Assembly: GCA_018819515.1 (NCBI GenBank)
Contig: JAHJPX010000007.1
Location: 186,001 to 250,000, forward strand
Reading direction: 5' to 3'
Length of the DNA stretch: 64,000 nt
Source of the DNA: Gammaproteobacteria bacterium
Lineage (GTDB): Bacteria; Pseudomonadota; Gammaproteobacteria; Burkholderiales; Rhodocyclaceae
The notes beneath the pieces are model-generated. The model did not search any database, had not been told where the DNA came from, and saw only the letters and a program-made list of their open reading frames with translations. Every line of letters starts with the position of its first letter. Within the stretch, counting starts at the first letter, position 1. A program made the translations under genes and the position numbers. This document shows positions 43,488 to 52,696 of this stretch, in pieces.

Positions 43488-44721
43488 CCTGGTCGGCATC
43501 GGGTCTCAACTGCCACTCACGTTCTTCGCCATGCGTCGGCAGTCTCAGCGCGTCGGCGTGGCGGGCGACAAAAGCGGCAACCTGATCTTCGTTCTCTTCG
43601 GCGAACAGCGAGCAGGTTGCATAGAGCATTGTGCCACCCGGCGCCAGGGTCTGCCACAGTGCATCGATAATTTCCGCCTGGGTTGCGGCGAAACCGGCGA
43701 TATCTTCCGGACGCCGCAGCCACTTGATGTCCGGATGCCGGCGCGCGACTCCCGACGCCGAACAGGGCACGTCGGCAAGAATGCGCTCGAACGGTCGGCC
43801 GTCCCACCACGCGGCGAGGTCGCGGCAGTCGGCCGTCTTCACAGTGGCCGCCAGCCCGATTCGGCGCAGGTTGTCGTCGATCCGGCGGACGCGAGTGGTG
43901 TCGCTGTCGAGCGCGGTCAGATCGACGTCGGCGAGCTCGAGCAGGTGAGCCGTCTTGCCGCCGGGCGCGGCGCAGGCGTCGAGCACGCGCATGCCGGTCC
44001 GCGCATCGAGCAACGGCGCGGCCTGCTGGGCGCCGCGATCCTGTACGGAAACGCGGCCCTCGGCGAACCCGGACAGGCGTTCGACGGATACGGGCTTGTC
44101 GAGCAGGATCGCCGCGTCGTCGATTACCCTGCCGGCGATACCCGCCTGCGCCAATCCGGCGCAAAAGTCAGCCGTGGCGATACGCCGGGGGTTCACCCGC
44201 AAGCACATCGGCGGATGCGCATTGCCGGCCGTGACAATCGCCTGCCAGTCGGCTGGATAAGCTGCGCGCAATTTCTCCAGCCACCAGCGCGGATGCAGCC
44301 AGCGTGCGACGTCGTCGCCATCGGCCGCCGCCGTCAGTTCGTCGCGACGGCGCAGGAAGTTGCGCAACACGCCGTTGACCAGCGCCTTGTACTTTCCGTG
44401 CGCCAGCGAAGTGGAGGCGGTGACTGCCTGGTCGACCGTGGTATGGACGTCCTGTGGACGAGTCTCCAGCCGGCAAAGCGCCGCCAGCAGCAGGCCGCGA
44501 ATCTCGTGGTCGGCGAGCGGCCGCGCCATCAGACGCGCCAGGAAGAAGTCGCCGCGTCCGTACTGGCGCAATGCGCTGAAGGCGAGATCCATCGTCGCCG
44601 GACGCGTTGCGGCGGGAAGCTCGAGCGCGGCCAGTGCGTTGTCGAGGTTGCGTCCGCCGATGACGGCGCCGATTGCCTTGGCCGCCGAGTACAACGCGTA
44701 GGCCAGAGAGTCGGGCGCCAC
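43453..44721 (-). CDS. rsmB: 16S rRNA (cytosine(967)-C5)-methyltransferase
   Basis: 422-residue RNA m5C methyltransferase. An N-terminal NusB-like helical domain is followed by the SAM domain: motif I LDACAAPGGKTAHLLE, motif IV DVPCSASGV and motif VI YATCSLF with catalytic cysteines. Residues RRIATADF, in the linker after RVNP, come from an inverted copy of the dispersed repeat while region length appears unchanged compared with remembered homologues. GTG 44721, 4 nt after the fmt stop, fits the operon def-fmt-rsmB; the frame is open further upstream inside fmt but without similarity. Confidence 0.94.
   Translation of the reverse strand: MAPDSLAYALYSAAKAIGAVIGGRNLDNALAALELPAATRPATMDLAFSALRQYGRGDFFLARLMARPLADHEIRGLLLAALCRLETRPQDVHTTVDQAVTASTSLAHGKYKALVNGVLRNFLRRRDELTAAADGDDVARWLHPRWWLEKLRAAYPADWQAIVTAGNAHPPMCLRVNPRRIATADFCAGLAQAGIAGRVIDDAAILLDKPVSVERLSGFAEGRVSVQDRGAQQAAPLLDARTGMRVLDACAAPGGKTAHLLELADVDLTALDSDTTRVRRIDDNLRRIGLAATVKTADCRDLAAWWDGRPFERILADVPCSASGVARRHPDIKWLRRPEDIAGFAATQAEIIDALWQTLAPGGTMLYATCSLFAEENEDQVAAFVARHADALRLPTHGEEREWQLRPDADQDGFYYARLAKR
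44163..44187 (+). repeat. REP-like palindromic repeat inside rsmB
   Basis: AAAAGTCAGCC, stem GTGGCG, loop ATA, CGCC, then decayed. Opposite to the gene; translated as RRIATADF. Confidence 0.9.
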
Positions 44722-44725
44722 CGCT

Positions 44726-45655
44726 TTAGGCGTCGGGTGTCTGGAAGCGCGCGCCGAGCGCAATGGAAAAGCCCCGTAACAGATCCGCCGCAGACAGTCG
44801 CTTGCCGCCCGGCTTCTGCAATTCCGTGACGCGCAAAGCGCCATCGCCGCAGGCGATGACGATACCGCGACCATCGGCTGCGAGCACCGTGCCGGGAACG
44901 CCGGAACCGCCCTCGTCCACACAGCGCCAGAGCTTCAGGTTCACCCCGTCGAGCGTGGCGACCGCGCCCGGAAAGGGGTCGAAGGCGCGCATGCGCCGGG
45001 CCAGTTCGTCGGCGGGACGACGAAAATCGAGCAGCGCTTCGACCTTTTCGATCTTGTTCGCATACGTCACGCCCTCGATGGGTTGCGGCACCGGCGTCAG
45101 GTGTTCGATGTCGCGCAGCGCCCGGACGATCAACCGCGCGCCCATCTCCGCCAGTTTGTCGTGAAGGCTGGCCGCCGTGTCGTCGCAGACGATCGGCAAG
45201 GCTTCGGCAAGCAGCATCGGGCCGGTATCGAGGCCCGCTTCCACGCGCATGATGGTCACGCCGGTCTCGCGATCGCCGGCTTCGATGGCGCGCTGGATCG
45301 GCGCCGCGCCGCGCCAGCGCGGCAGCAGTGAGGCGTGGATGTTGATGCAGCCGAGCCGCGGAATGTCGAGTACGGCCTGCGGCAGGATCAGCCCGTAAGC
45401 CGCAATGACCATGATGTCGGGCGCGGCCGCGATCAGTGGCGCGTGGGTGGCAGGATCGCGAAGCCGTTCGGGCTGGTGGACCGGAATGCCGTGTTCGAGC
45501 GCCAGCGTCTTGACCGGACTGTAAAGCGGCTTCTGGCCGCGACCGGTTGGCCGGTCGGGCTGCGTGAGCACCAGTGGCACATCGAAACCGGCCGCGATGA
45601 TCGCCGCCAGCGCGACGCGGGCGAACTCCGGCGTACCGGCGAAAGCCACCTTCAT
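44726..45655 (-). CDS. fmt: methionyl-tRNA formyltransferase
   Basis: 309-residue enzyme that formylates initiator Met-tRNA with 10-formyltetrahydrofolate. Conserved features: N-terminal KVAFAGTPEFA, catalytic block NIHASLLPRWRGAAPI (Asn, His), Asp in LDTGPML and the C-terminal OB-like domain. ATG 45655 is the first residue of the conserved start; the frame is open further upstream, but without family similarity. It is followed by rsmB. The peptide deformylase gene, which removes the formyl group, lies 169 nt upstream. Confidence 0.97.
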   Translation of the reverse strand: MKVAFAGTPEFARVALAAIIAAGFDVPLVLTQPDRPTGRGQKPLYSPVKTLALEHGIPVHQPERLRDPATHAPLIAAAPDIMVIAAYGLILPQAVLDIPRLGCINIHASLLPRWRGAAPIQRAIEAGDRETGVTIMRVEAGLDTGPMLLAEALPIVCDDTAASLHDKLAEMGARLIVRALRDIEHLTPVPQPIEGVTYANKIEKVEALLDFRRPADELARRMRAFDPFPGAVATLDGVNLKLWRCVDEGGSGVPGTVLAADGRGIVIACGDGALRVTELQKPGGKRLSAADLLRGFSIALGARFQTPDA

Positions 45656-45786
45656 GCGGAGCACCGACAGTGCAGTCTCGCCGCCGGGCCGACCCCAAGG
45701 CAAGACGGCTCGCGCCGAAGGCGCAATCCGCAACGACGCCTGATCGCAGCACCCCGTGACTGGCGAGCGGAGCGAGGACAAGGGCT

Positions 45787-45804
45787 CCTCCCCGAGAGGG
45801 GAGG
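45787..45804. terminator. stable hairpin between def and fmt
   Basis: Perfect 7-bp stem CCTCCCC with a GAGA tetraloop and GGGGAGG, 20 nt downstream of the def stop on the minus strand, in the 169-nt def-fmt spacer. No T run, so possibly an attenuator or processing site. Confidence 0.4.
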
Positions 45805-45824
45805 TCGGGAGGGGCGGGCTTCTC

Positions 45825-46328
45825 TCACGCCGTTATCCGCGCCTGCTTGGCGAGCTTGGTCCTGATGCGCGTCTGCTTGAGTTGCGACAGGTATTCGACG
45901 AAGACCTTGCCCTTCAGGTGATCCATCTCGTGCTGGATGCAGACCGCCAGCAGATCTTCGGCCTCGAGCTCGAATGGCTTGCCGTCCAATCCCAGTGAGC
46001 GCACCTTCACCTTCTGCGAGCGCTTCACCTTCTCATAGATTCCGGGGACGGACAGGCAACCCTCCTCCCCCTCGCATTCCCCTTCACGCGACAGGATTTC
46101 GGGGTCGATCAGCGTCAGAAGCTGAGACTTGTCCTCGGACACGTCGATGACGATCACCTGCTTGTGCACGTCGACCTGGGTCGCCGCCAGACCGATGCCG
46201 GGGGCAGCGTACATGGTTTCGGCCATGTCCGCCGCCAGCTTGCGAATATTTTCGTCTACCTTCGTTACTGGCGCCGCAATTTTGTGCAAGCGCGGATCGG
46301 GGTAGCGCAAAATGGGCAATAAGGCCAT
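45825..46328 (-). CDS. def: peptide deformylase
   Basis: 167-residue metalloenzyme that removes the N-formyl group from nascent proteins. The three motifs are present: GIGLAATQV, EGCLSVPG (metal Cys) and QHEMDHLKG (HExxH). ATG 46328 (MALLPILRYPD) matches the usual short N-terminus; the frame is open 23 codons further. It is divergent from the LysM gene at 46422. Confidence 0.97.
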   Translation of the reverse strand: MALLPILRYPDPRLHKIAAPVTKVDENIRKLAADMAETMYAAPGIGLAATQVDVHKQVIVIDVSEDKSQLLTLIDPEILSREGECEGEEGCLSVPGIYEKVKRSQKVKVRSLGLDGKPFELEAEDLLAVCIQHEMDHLKGKVFVEYLSQLKQTRIRTKLAKQARITA

Positions 46329-46421
46329 AAAAGGACTGATGCTACTATTGATGCCTAAAGAATTTGCCGGCAGAATCGTTACATTAACTTTGGACAACCG
46401 GCGTCAATAAAGGATCCGGCC

Positions 46422-47459
46422 ATGCGAAGCATTATATCTGCGCTCCTCCTCACCATTTCAAGCTCATGGGCGCTGGCTCAGAGTGCAGCGCCGTTCGAGC
46501 TGGCGCCGGATGCCCCCGATCGGCACATCGTCGTCAAGGGCGATACGCTATGGGGAATTTCGGCGCGATTTTTGAAGGATCCGTACCGCTGGCCGGAAAT
46601 CTGGCGTCTCAATGACGAACAGGTACGCAATCCGCACCTGATCTATCCCGGACAGGTGGTGATCCTCGACCGCAATGGCCTCGGCGGCAATCCCCAGCTG
46701 CGGCTGGGCAGGATGTACAAGGCCGAGCCGCGCATCTACTCGACTTCGGAACTGGATGCCATTCCGGCCATTCCGCAGAACGTCATCGAGCCCTTCCTTT
46801 CGCAGCCACTGGTTATCGAGGATGGCGCCTTGTCGGGTGGCCCGCGCGTTGTCGCTACCGAAGAAGGCCGGGTCAATGTCGGCCAGTCGACCAAGATTTA
46901 CGCCAGCGGCATCGAGAGTCCGGTCCAACCGCTATGGAACGTCTATCGTCCCGGCACAGTGTTCAAGGATCCCGATACCGACGAGGTTCTCGGTTACGAA
47001 GCGGTCTATCTGGGCGATGCCCGCGTGACCCGGGAACCCAAGGGCGAGGAAGCGACGACGCTCGATGTCGTCAAGGCCAAGCTGGAAATCGGCCGCGGCG
47101 ACTATCTCAAGGAAGCCGAGAAGCCTGAGCTTCTTAACTATGCGCCGCATGCGCCCCGGGCCCAGATCAACGGCAAGATCATCAGCATCTACGGCGGCGT
47201 CGGCGAGGCCGGCAAGTTTTCGATCGTCACGATTTCCCGCGGCAAGCGGGACGGCATCGAGCACGGCCACGTGCTGGCCATCTCCCGGACCGGCGAGTCC
47301 GTCACCAACAATTTCGACGATGGTAAACAGACGACCCGTCTGCCGGATGAACGCTACGGCCTGCTGTTCATCTTCCGCGTCTTCGAGCGGGTTTCCTACG
47401 GACTGGTGATGGAAGCTGCACGGCCGGTCCTTCCCCGCGACACCGTTCTCACGCCCTGA
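46422..47459 (+). CDS. LysM peptidoglycan-binding exported protein
   Basis: 345-residue secreted protein: signal peptide of about 20 residues (ends SSWALAQ), then a LysM domain (HIVVKGDTLWGISARFLKDPYRWPEIW, in parts, about 34-80) that binds peptidoglycan, and a C-terminal domain with a DGKQTTRLPDERYGLLFIFRVF-type beta region. Homologues lie between def and dprA in many betaproteobacteria. Precise role unknown, likely cell-envelope maintenance. It is 12 nt from dprA. Confidence 0.9.
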   Translation: MRSIISALLLTISSSWALAQSAAPFELAPDAPDRHIVVKGDTLWGISARFLKDPYRWPEIWRLNDEQVRNPHLIYPGQVVILDRNGLGGNPQLRLGRMYKAEPRIYSTSELDAIPAIPQNVIEPFLSQPLVIEDGALSGGPRVVATEEGRVNVGQSTKIYASGIESPVQPLWNVYRPGTVFKDPDTDEVLGYEAVYLGDARVTREPKGEEATTLDVVKAKLEIGRGDYLKEAEKPELLNYAPHAPRAQINGKIISIYGGVGEAGKFSIVTISRGKRDGIEHGHVLAISRTGESVTNNFDDGKQTTRLPDERYGLLFIFRVFERVSYGLVMEAARPVLPRDTVLTP

Positions 47460-47470
47460 CGCCGCGCCGC

Positions 47471-48574
47471 GTGGCGGTCGATGCCGCGCTGCGCCACTGG
47501 CTGCGCCTGACGTTGGTTCCGGGCGTCGGCGGTGAGAGTCGGCGCCAGCTCCTCAAGACCTTTGGTTCGCCCGAGGCCGTTTTTTCCGCCGGGCCTGGTT
47601 CGCTGCGCGCCGCCGTCGGCACCACGCTGGCCGAGCGCCTGCTCGGCCACGACTGCGACGCGGACATCGACGCGGCCCTGGCCTGGGCCGAACAACCCGG
47701 AAATCATGTCGTTACGCTGGCCGATGGGACCTACCCGCAGGCGCTGCTGGCGGCGGCGGACCCGCCGGTGCTGCTCTACGCCAAGGGCAGGCTCGAGCTG
47801 CTCAACCAGCCGGCCATCGCCATCGTCGGCAGCCGCAATGCCACCAAACAAGGTGAGGCGACCGCCGAGCACTTCGCCGCTTCGCTTTCGTCGGCCGGGC
47901 TGACGGTGGCAAGCGGCCTGGCGCTAGGCATCGATGCTGCCGCGCATCGGGGCGGCCTGGCGGGGCGCGGATCGACCATCGCCGTCATCGGTACAGGCGC
48001 AGACCGCATCTACCCGTCGCGCAACGCCGACCTGGCGCGGCAGATCGCCGAACGGGGCGTTGTCGTCAGCGAGTTCTCGCTTGGTACGCCGGCCATCGCG
48101 GCCAACTTCCCGCGCCGCAATCGCCTGATCGCCGGTCTCGGACGCGGCTGTCTGGTCGTCGAAGCGGCTGAACGCAGCGGTTCCCTGATTACCGCCCGGT
48201 TGGCGGCCGATGCCGGACTTGAGGTCTTCGCCATTCCCGGCTCCATCCATTCGCCGCTTTCGAAAGGCTGTCATGCGTTGATCCGGCAGGGCGCCAAGCT
48301 GGTCGATCGGGTCGAGGACATTCTCGAGGAACTGCGCTGGGAAGCGGCCGTGACGGGCACGACTGCGGCAGAAACGAGTGCCCCGTCCGACCCGGATGCC
48401 GCCGGCCTGCTCGACGCCATGGGCCACGAATTGTGCACGCTGGACGCGCTAGCCGCGCGCACAGGCTTGACGGCGGACCGCCTGCTTGCGATGCTGTTGC
48501 CGCTGGAACTGGACGGGCATGTCGCCCAATTGCCCGGCGGACGCTATCAGCGTATCGCGCGCGGCGCAGTATGA
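47471..48574 (+). CDS. dprA: DNA-processing protein DprA
   Basis: 367-residue DprA (Smf), which loads RecA on incoming single-stranded DNA during natural transformation. An N-terminal SAM-like helical region (LRLTLVPGVGGESRRQLL) precedes the Rossmann-fold core with IVGSRNATKQGE, ASGLALGIDAAAHRG and the FPRRNRLIAGLG motif, then a C-terminal winged-helix DML1-like domain. GTG 47471 starts the conserved region. It overlaps smg by 4 bp (ATGA). Confidence 0.95.
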   Translation: MAVDAALRHWLRLTLVPGVGGESRRQLLKTFGSPEAVFSAGPGSLRAAVGTTLAERLLGHDCDADIDAALAWAEQPGNHVVTLADGTYPQALLAAADPPVLLYAKGRLELLNQPAIAIVGSRNATKQGEATAEHFAASLSSAGLTVASGLALGIDAAAHRGGLAGRGSTIAVIGTGADRIYPSRNADLARQIAERGVVVSEFSLGTPAIAANFPRRNRLIAGLGRGCLVVEAAERSGSLITARLAADAGLEVFAIPGSIHSPLSKGCHALIRQGAKLVDRVEDILEELRWEAAVTGTTAAETSAPSDPDAAGLLDAMGHELCTLDALAARTGLTADRLLAMLLPLELDGHVAQLPGGRYQRIARGAV

Positions 48575-49056
48575 TCATGTTTATGTACGATATTCTTGTT
48601 TACGTGTTCGAGAACTACCTGCCCGGCGCCTGCCCCGAGCCGGAGGCGCTGGCCCGCAAGCTGTCTTCGATTGGCTTCGAGGATGACGCGATTGTCCAGG
48701 CCCTGCAATGGCTGGCCGGGCTGGAACAGGCGCATGAGGAATCCGCTTTCCGGCGGTTGCCCGCGACCGCCAGCCAACGCCTGTACGGCGAGAAGGAGAT
48801 GGAGTCGTTGCCGGCGGAGTGCCGGGGTTTCATCTCCTATCTTGAGACTGCGGGCGCCATCGACGCGGTTGCCCGGGAGATGATCATCGAGCGGGCCATG
48901 GCCGTCGATACCGCCGATGGCCCGGCCATGACGCTGGCCAAATTCAAGGTCATTGTGCTCATGGTGATGTGGCGCCGGGAGCTTTCCCTGGACAATCTGG
49001 CCTTCGAGGATTTGCTCGAAGAAGACGATGAAGACAACCCGCCGCTAATGCACTGA
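48571..49056 (+). CDS. smg: Smg/DUF494 family protein
   Basis: 161-residue acidic protein matching Smg (DUF494): N-terminal YDILVYVFENYLPG and a C-terminal very acidic tail (EDLLEEDDEDN). Smg is linked genetically to DprA-TopB neighbourhoods, but its molecular role is not settled. ATG 48571 overlaps the dprA stop (ATGA); later in-frame ATGs at 48577 and 48583 would give starts closer to the E. coli MFD form. Confidence 0.92.
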   Translation: MIMFMYDILVYVFENYLPGACPEPEALARKLSSIGFEDDAIVQALQWLAGLEQAHEESAFRRLPATASQRLYGEKEMESLPAECRGFISYLETAGAIDAVAREMIIERAMAVDTADGPAMTLAKFKVIVLMVMWRRELSLDNLAFEDLLEEDDEDNPPLMH

Positions 49057-49113
49057 CTTGCCAGCGCGGGCAACCGGCGCTTATGATGCCGCGCTCATTC
49101 AGGTAGCGCTGCC

Positions 49114-51708
49114 ATGTCAAAACAACTGATCATCGCCGAAAAACCCTCTGTCGCACAGGATATCGCCAAGGCGCTGGGCGGTTTTACGCGCCAGGGCGAC
49201 TACTTCGAGAGCGACGAATTCGTCCTCTCCTCGGCCATCGGCCACCTGCTCGAACTGACGGTGCCCGAGGAATACGACGTCAAGCGCGGCAAATGGACCT
49301 TCACCCATCTGCCGATGATCCCGCCGCGCTTCGCGCTGAAGCCCATCGACAAGACCGCCGACCGGCTGAAGGTGCTGGCGCGCCTGATCAAGCGCAAGGA
49401 CGTCACCGGCCTGGTGAACGCCTGTGACGCGGGCCGCGAAGGCGAACTGATCTTCCGTTACGTCGTCCAGCACGCCAAGACGGACAAGCCGGTGCGTCGC
49501 CTGTGGCTGCAGTCGATGACCGCCAACGCAATCCGCGACGGCTTCGCCCACCTGCGCTCGGACGACGAGATGCTGCCGCTGGCCGACGCCGCGCGTTGTC
49601 GCTCAGAGGCCGACTGGCTGATCGGCATCAACGGCACGCGGGCGATGACTGCCTTCAACTCGCAGGAAGGCGGCTTCTACAAGACCACCGTCGGCCGCGT
49701 CCAGACGCCGACGCTCGCCGTGCTGGTCGAGCGCGAGCGTCGCATCAAGGCATTCGAGTCGCGCGACTATTGGGAAGTCGAAGCCGAGTTCAAGGCCGTG
49801 GCCGGCACTTATCGCGGCCGCTGGTTCGACGAGAAGTTCAAGAAGGGCGAGGCTCAGTCGGCCGATGAGCACGCCAAGGCCGAGCGGCTGTGGGAGAAGT
49901 CCAAAGCCGACGCCCTGCGCACCAAGTGCCTCGGCAAGCACGGCGACGTCACCGACGAGAGCAAGCCCAAGACCGAACTGTCACCGCTACTGTTCGACCT
50001 GACATCGTTGCAGCGCGAAGCCAACGGCCGTTTCGGCTTCTCGGCACGCAACACGCTGGGGCTGGCGCAGGCGCTCTATGAAAAGCACAAGGCGCTGACC
50101 TACCCGCGGACCGACGCCCGCTGCCTGCCCGAAGACTACATGGCGACGGTGAAGGAGACGCTACACGCACTCGAAGAAACCGTCTACGCGCCGCATGCCC
50201 GCCACATCCTGGCCTCGGGCTGGGTGCATCCGAACAAGCGCATCTTCAACAACGCCAAGATCAGCGACCACTTCGCGATCATCCCGACCGGCACCATCCC
50301 GAAGAGCCTTTCCGAGCCGGAACAGAAGCTCTACGACCTGGTGGTAAAGCGCTTCCTGGCGATCTTCCACCCGGCCGCCGAATACAACGTCACCACGCGT
50401 ATCACGCGCGTCGAGAAGGAAGCCTTCAAGACCGAGGGCAAGGTGCTGGTCACCGCCGGCTGGCTGGCCGTCTATGGCAAGGAGGCGCAGGAAGAGGACG
50501 AGAATCCCAACCTGCCGCCCATCCAGCCCAAGGAGCGTGTCTGGGCCAACGACGTCGATGTGAAGTCGAAGGCGACGCAGCCGCCGCCACGCTTCAACGA
50601 AGCGACGCTGCTGTCGGCTATGGAAGGCGCCGGCAAGCTGGTCGAGGACGAGGAGTTGCGCGAGGCCATGTCCGAGCGCGGCCTCGGCACCCCGGCGACG
50701 CGCGCGGCCATCATCGAGGGCCTGATCCTCGAAGAGTACGTGCATCGCAACGGCCGCGAACTACAGCCGACCGCCAAGGCCTTTTCGCTGCTGTTCGCGC
50801 TGGAGAAGCTGGGCGTCGACGAAATCCGCTCGCCGGAACTGACCGGCATGTGGGAGTGGAAGCTCAAGGAAATGGAACACGGGCGCCTGAAGCGCGACGA
50901 GTTCATGGGCCACATCGTCGAACAGACCCAGGTGATGGTCGACCGCATCAAGAAGGGCGACCTGCCCGAAGGCACCTTCGGCAGCCTGAAGGCGCCCTGC
51001 CCGCGCTGCGGCGGCACGCTGCGCGAGACCTACAAGCGCTTCGAGTGCGAGAAGTGCGACTACAAGCTGTGGAAGGTGGTGGCCAGCCGCCAGTGGGAAC
51101 CGGAAGAGATCGAGGAACTGCTGGAGAAGCGCGTCATCGGTCCGCTGCAGGGATTCCGCAGCAAGATGGGCCGCGCCTTCGCGGCCATGATCAAGCTCAA
51201 CGCCGAACACATGCCCGAGTTCGACTTCGGCAACAGCGACGACGGGGGCGAGGAAATCGACTTTTCTGGCCAGGAGCCGCTTGGGGCTTGCCCCAAGTGC
51301 CAGTCGCGTGTTTTCGAGCACGGCATGGCCTACGTCTGCGAGAAATCGGTCGGCGCGGCGAAATCCTGCGACTTCCGCTCCGGCAAGGTCATTTTGCAAC
51401 AGGAAATCTCGCGCGCCGAGATGGCCAGGCTTCTCGAATCGGGCAAGACCAACCTGCTGAAGGGCTTCGTCTCGAATCGCACCCGGAAGAAGTTCTCCGC
51501 GTATCTCACGCGCGGCGCGGACGGCAAGGTCGGCTTCGAGTTCGAGGCTCGCGCGCCGCGGGTGGCGAAAGCGGCGCCGAAGGCGGGCGCGAAGACAGCC
51601 GAGCCGAAGGCTGCGGCAAAAGTCAGCCGTGGTGATACGCCACCCGCAAAGAAAACGCCGGCTGTAAAGCCGGCGCGCAAGGTGGTCAAGAAAGCCGCAG
51701 CCAGGTAG
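49114..51708 (+). CDS. topB: DNA topoisomerase III
   Basis: 864-residue type IA topoisomerase that decatenates single-stranded crossings. TOPRIM domain at the start (LIIAEKPSVAQDIAKAL), acidic residues in CDAGREGELIF, catalytic Tyr330 in LTYPRTDAR and C-terminal zinc fingers CPRCGG...CEKCDYKL and CPKC. The last about 40 residues are a low-complexity Ala/Lys/Pro tail containing KVSRGDTPP from the dispersed repeat, so the protein is longer than E. coli TopB at this end. It stands alone after smg with a 57-nt gap; a hairpin follows the stop. Confidence 0.96.
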   Translation: MSKQLIIAEKPSVAQDIAKALGGFTRQGDYFESDEFVLSSAIGHLLELTVPEEYDVKRGKWTFTHLPMIPPRFALKPIDKTADRLKVLARLIKRKDVTGLVNACDAGREGELIFRYVVQHAKTDKPVRRLWLQSMTANAIRDGFAHLRSDDEMLPLADAARCRSEADWLIGINGTRAMTAFNSQEGGFYKTTVGRVQTPTLAVLVERERRIKAFESRDYWEVEAEFKAVAGTYRGRWFDEKFKKGEAQSADEHAKAERLWEKSKADALRTKCLGKHGDVTDESKPKTELSPLLFDLTSLQREANGRFGFSARNTLGLAQALYEKHKALTYPRTDARCLPEDYMATVKETLHALEETVYAPHARHILASGWVHPNKRIFNNAKISDHFAIIPTGTIPKSLSEPEQKLYDLVVKRFLAIFHPAAEYNVTTRITRVEKEAFKTEGKVLVTAGWLAVYGKEAQEEDENPNLPPIQPKERVWANDVDVKSKATQPPPRFNEATLLSAMEGAGKLVEDEELREAMSERGLGTPATRAAIIEGLILEEYVHRNGRELQPTAKAFSLLFALEKLGVDEIRSPELTGMWEWKLKEMEHGRLKRDEFMGHIVEQTQVMVDRIKKGDLPEGTFGSLKAPCPRCGGTLRETYKRFECEKCDYKLWKVVASRQWEPEEIEELLEKRVIGPLQGFRSKMGRAFAAMIKLNAEHMPEFDFGNSDDGGEEIDFSGQEPLGACPKCQSRVFEHGMAYVCEKSVGAAKSCDFRSGKVILQQEISRAEMARLLESGKTNLLKGFVSNRTRKKFSAYLTRGADGKVGFEFEARAPRVAKAAPKAGAKTAEPKAAAKVSRGDTPPAKKTPAVKPARKVVKKAAAR
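51618..51644 (+). repeat. REP-like palindromic repeat inside the topB tail
   Basis: AAAAGTCAGCC, stem GTGGTG (wobble), loop ATA, CGCCAC, C. Translated as KVSRGDTPP in the basic C-terminal tail. Confidence 0.9.
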
Positions 51709-51721
51709 TCCGGCTGCGGCT
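51693..51721. terminator. hairpin overlapping the topB stop
   Basis: 10-bp stem AGCCGCAGCC pairing with GGCTGCGGCT (51712-51721), 9-nt loop containing the topB TAG. Lies between converging topB and the lipoprotein gene; no T run. Confidence 0.55.
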
Positions 51722-51730
51722 GCTTGCCGT

Positions 51731-52195
51731 CTACTTCACCGAGAAGTTCTGGATGCCGGCCGATGCGCCGTTCACGGTGATCTCGACCTGGTAGTCACCC
51801 GCCGGCCAACCGTCGGGTTTGCTGATGTGGAACTCGCTGGACGTCGGACCCGCCAGCACCAGCTCCTGCATGGTCTCGCTGACCTGAGCCGACTTTTCAC
51901 CCTTGTGGTAAGTCCACATTGCCTTCACCGACGCGTTGCCGCTGCCGATGGTTTCCACCACGGCGTAGATCGTGTCGGTCGGTGCGAAGGTGGTCATCGG
52001 CGCGCCGGCCTTCATGTCGGCGCCGAGGCTGTTGGTCAGCACGACCTGCTTGACCGAAACCGGCACATTCACCAGATCGGGTGCGGGCGCCGCGACGGCC
52101 GGCGGAGGGGGAGGGGGTGGCGGGGCTTCCTTCTTGCTGCAGGCGACGAGGGTCAGTGCAAGCAGGGCCAGCGAAAATTGCGTAATGAATTTCAT
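51731..52195 (-). CDS. proline-rich lipoprotein of unknown function
   Basis: 154-residue lipoprotein: signal peptide with lipobox LVAC (cysteine at residue 19), then a Pro-rich linker (about eight prolines in a row) and a beta-rich domain ending in VNGASAGIQNFSVK. Such a linker lets the domain reach across the periplasm or beyond the outer membrane. I do not recognise the family. ATG 52195 is fixed by the signal peptide. It is followed (upstream) by a small LysM gene with a 29-nt gap, probably cotranscribed. Confidence 0.8.
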   Translation of the reverse strand: MKFITQFSLALLALTLVACSKKEAPPPPPPPPAVAAPAPDLVNVPVSVKQVVLTNSLGADMKAGAPMTTFAPTDTIYAVVETIGSGNASVKAMWTYHKGEKSAQVSETMQELVLAGPTSSEFHISKPDGWPAGDYQVEITVNGASAGIQNFSVK

Positions 52196-52224
52196 AAGGT
52201 ATACCTTTCTGCAGTTCGGAGAGG

Positions 52225-52482
52225 TCACAGGGGAATCTTGATCTTCTGGCCGGGGTAGATCTTGTTTGCGTCCTTGATCACATCCTTGTTGGCTTCGAAG
52301 ATCTTGGTCCAGTCCTTGGCATTGCCGTATTCGCGCTTGGCGATTTTGGACAACGAATCGCCGCTGACGATGGTGTACATCTTGTAGGTGGCCTTCGTTT
52401 CCGCCGCCTTGCTGGATGCGCCGCTGACGACGTTCGAAAAATCCGGCATGTCGTCGTCCGTCTTTTTGTTGCCCATGTTCAT
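52225..52482 (-). CDS. small cytosolic LysM domain protein
   Basis: 85-residue protein consisting of a disordered N-terminus (MNMGNKKTDDDMPDFSN) and one LysM domain, MYTIVSGDSLSKIAKREYG to IYPGQKIKIPL. It lacks a signal peptide, similar to the cytoplasmic/YgaU-like LysM proteins that respond to potassium or osmotic stress. GGAG precedes the ATG. It precedes the lipoprotein gene on the same strand. Confidence 0.85.
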   Translation of the reverse strand: MNMGNKKTDDDMPDFSNVVSGASSKAAETKATYKMYTIVSGDSLSKIAKREYGNAKDWTKIFEANKDVIKDANKIYPGQKIKIPL

Positions 52483-52696
52483 GGTGGAACTCCTGTGCCG
52501 ATTGAAACAACCCGGACTTGCCGGGGCGAAAGATCGGCATACGTCGCCGACCAGCCCGTACTTTCTACCATATGTCCCTGTAATGGCGATGTCGGCCTCC
52601 GGTGTCACACAATTTTGCATTGTCGACAGGCCGGAAGCGGGTCAGGTCACCGTGGCTATACTAATCTGCGGGACAGCGCTTTCCTGGAGGGACATG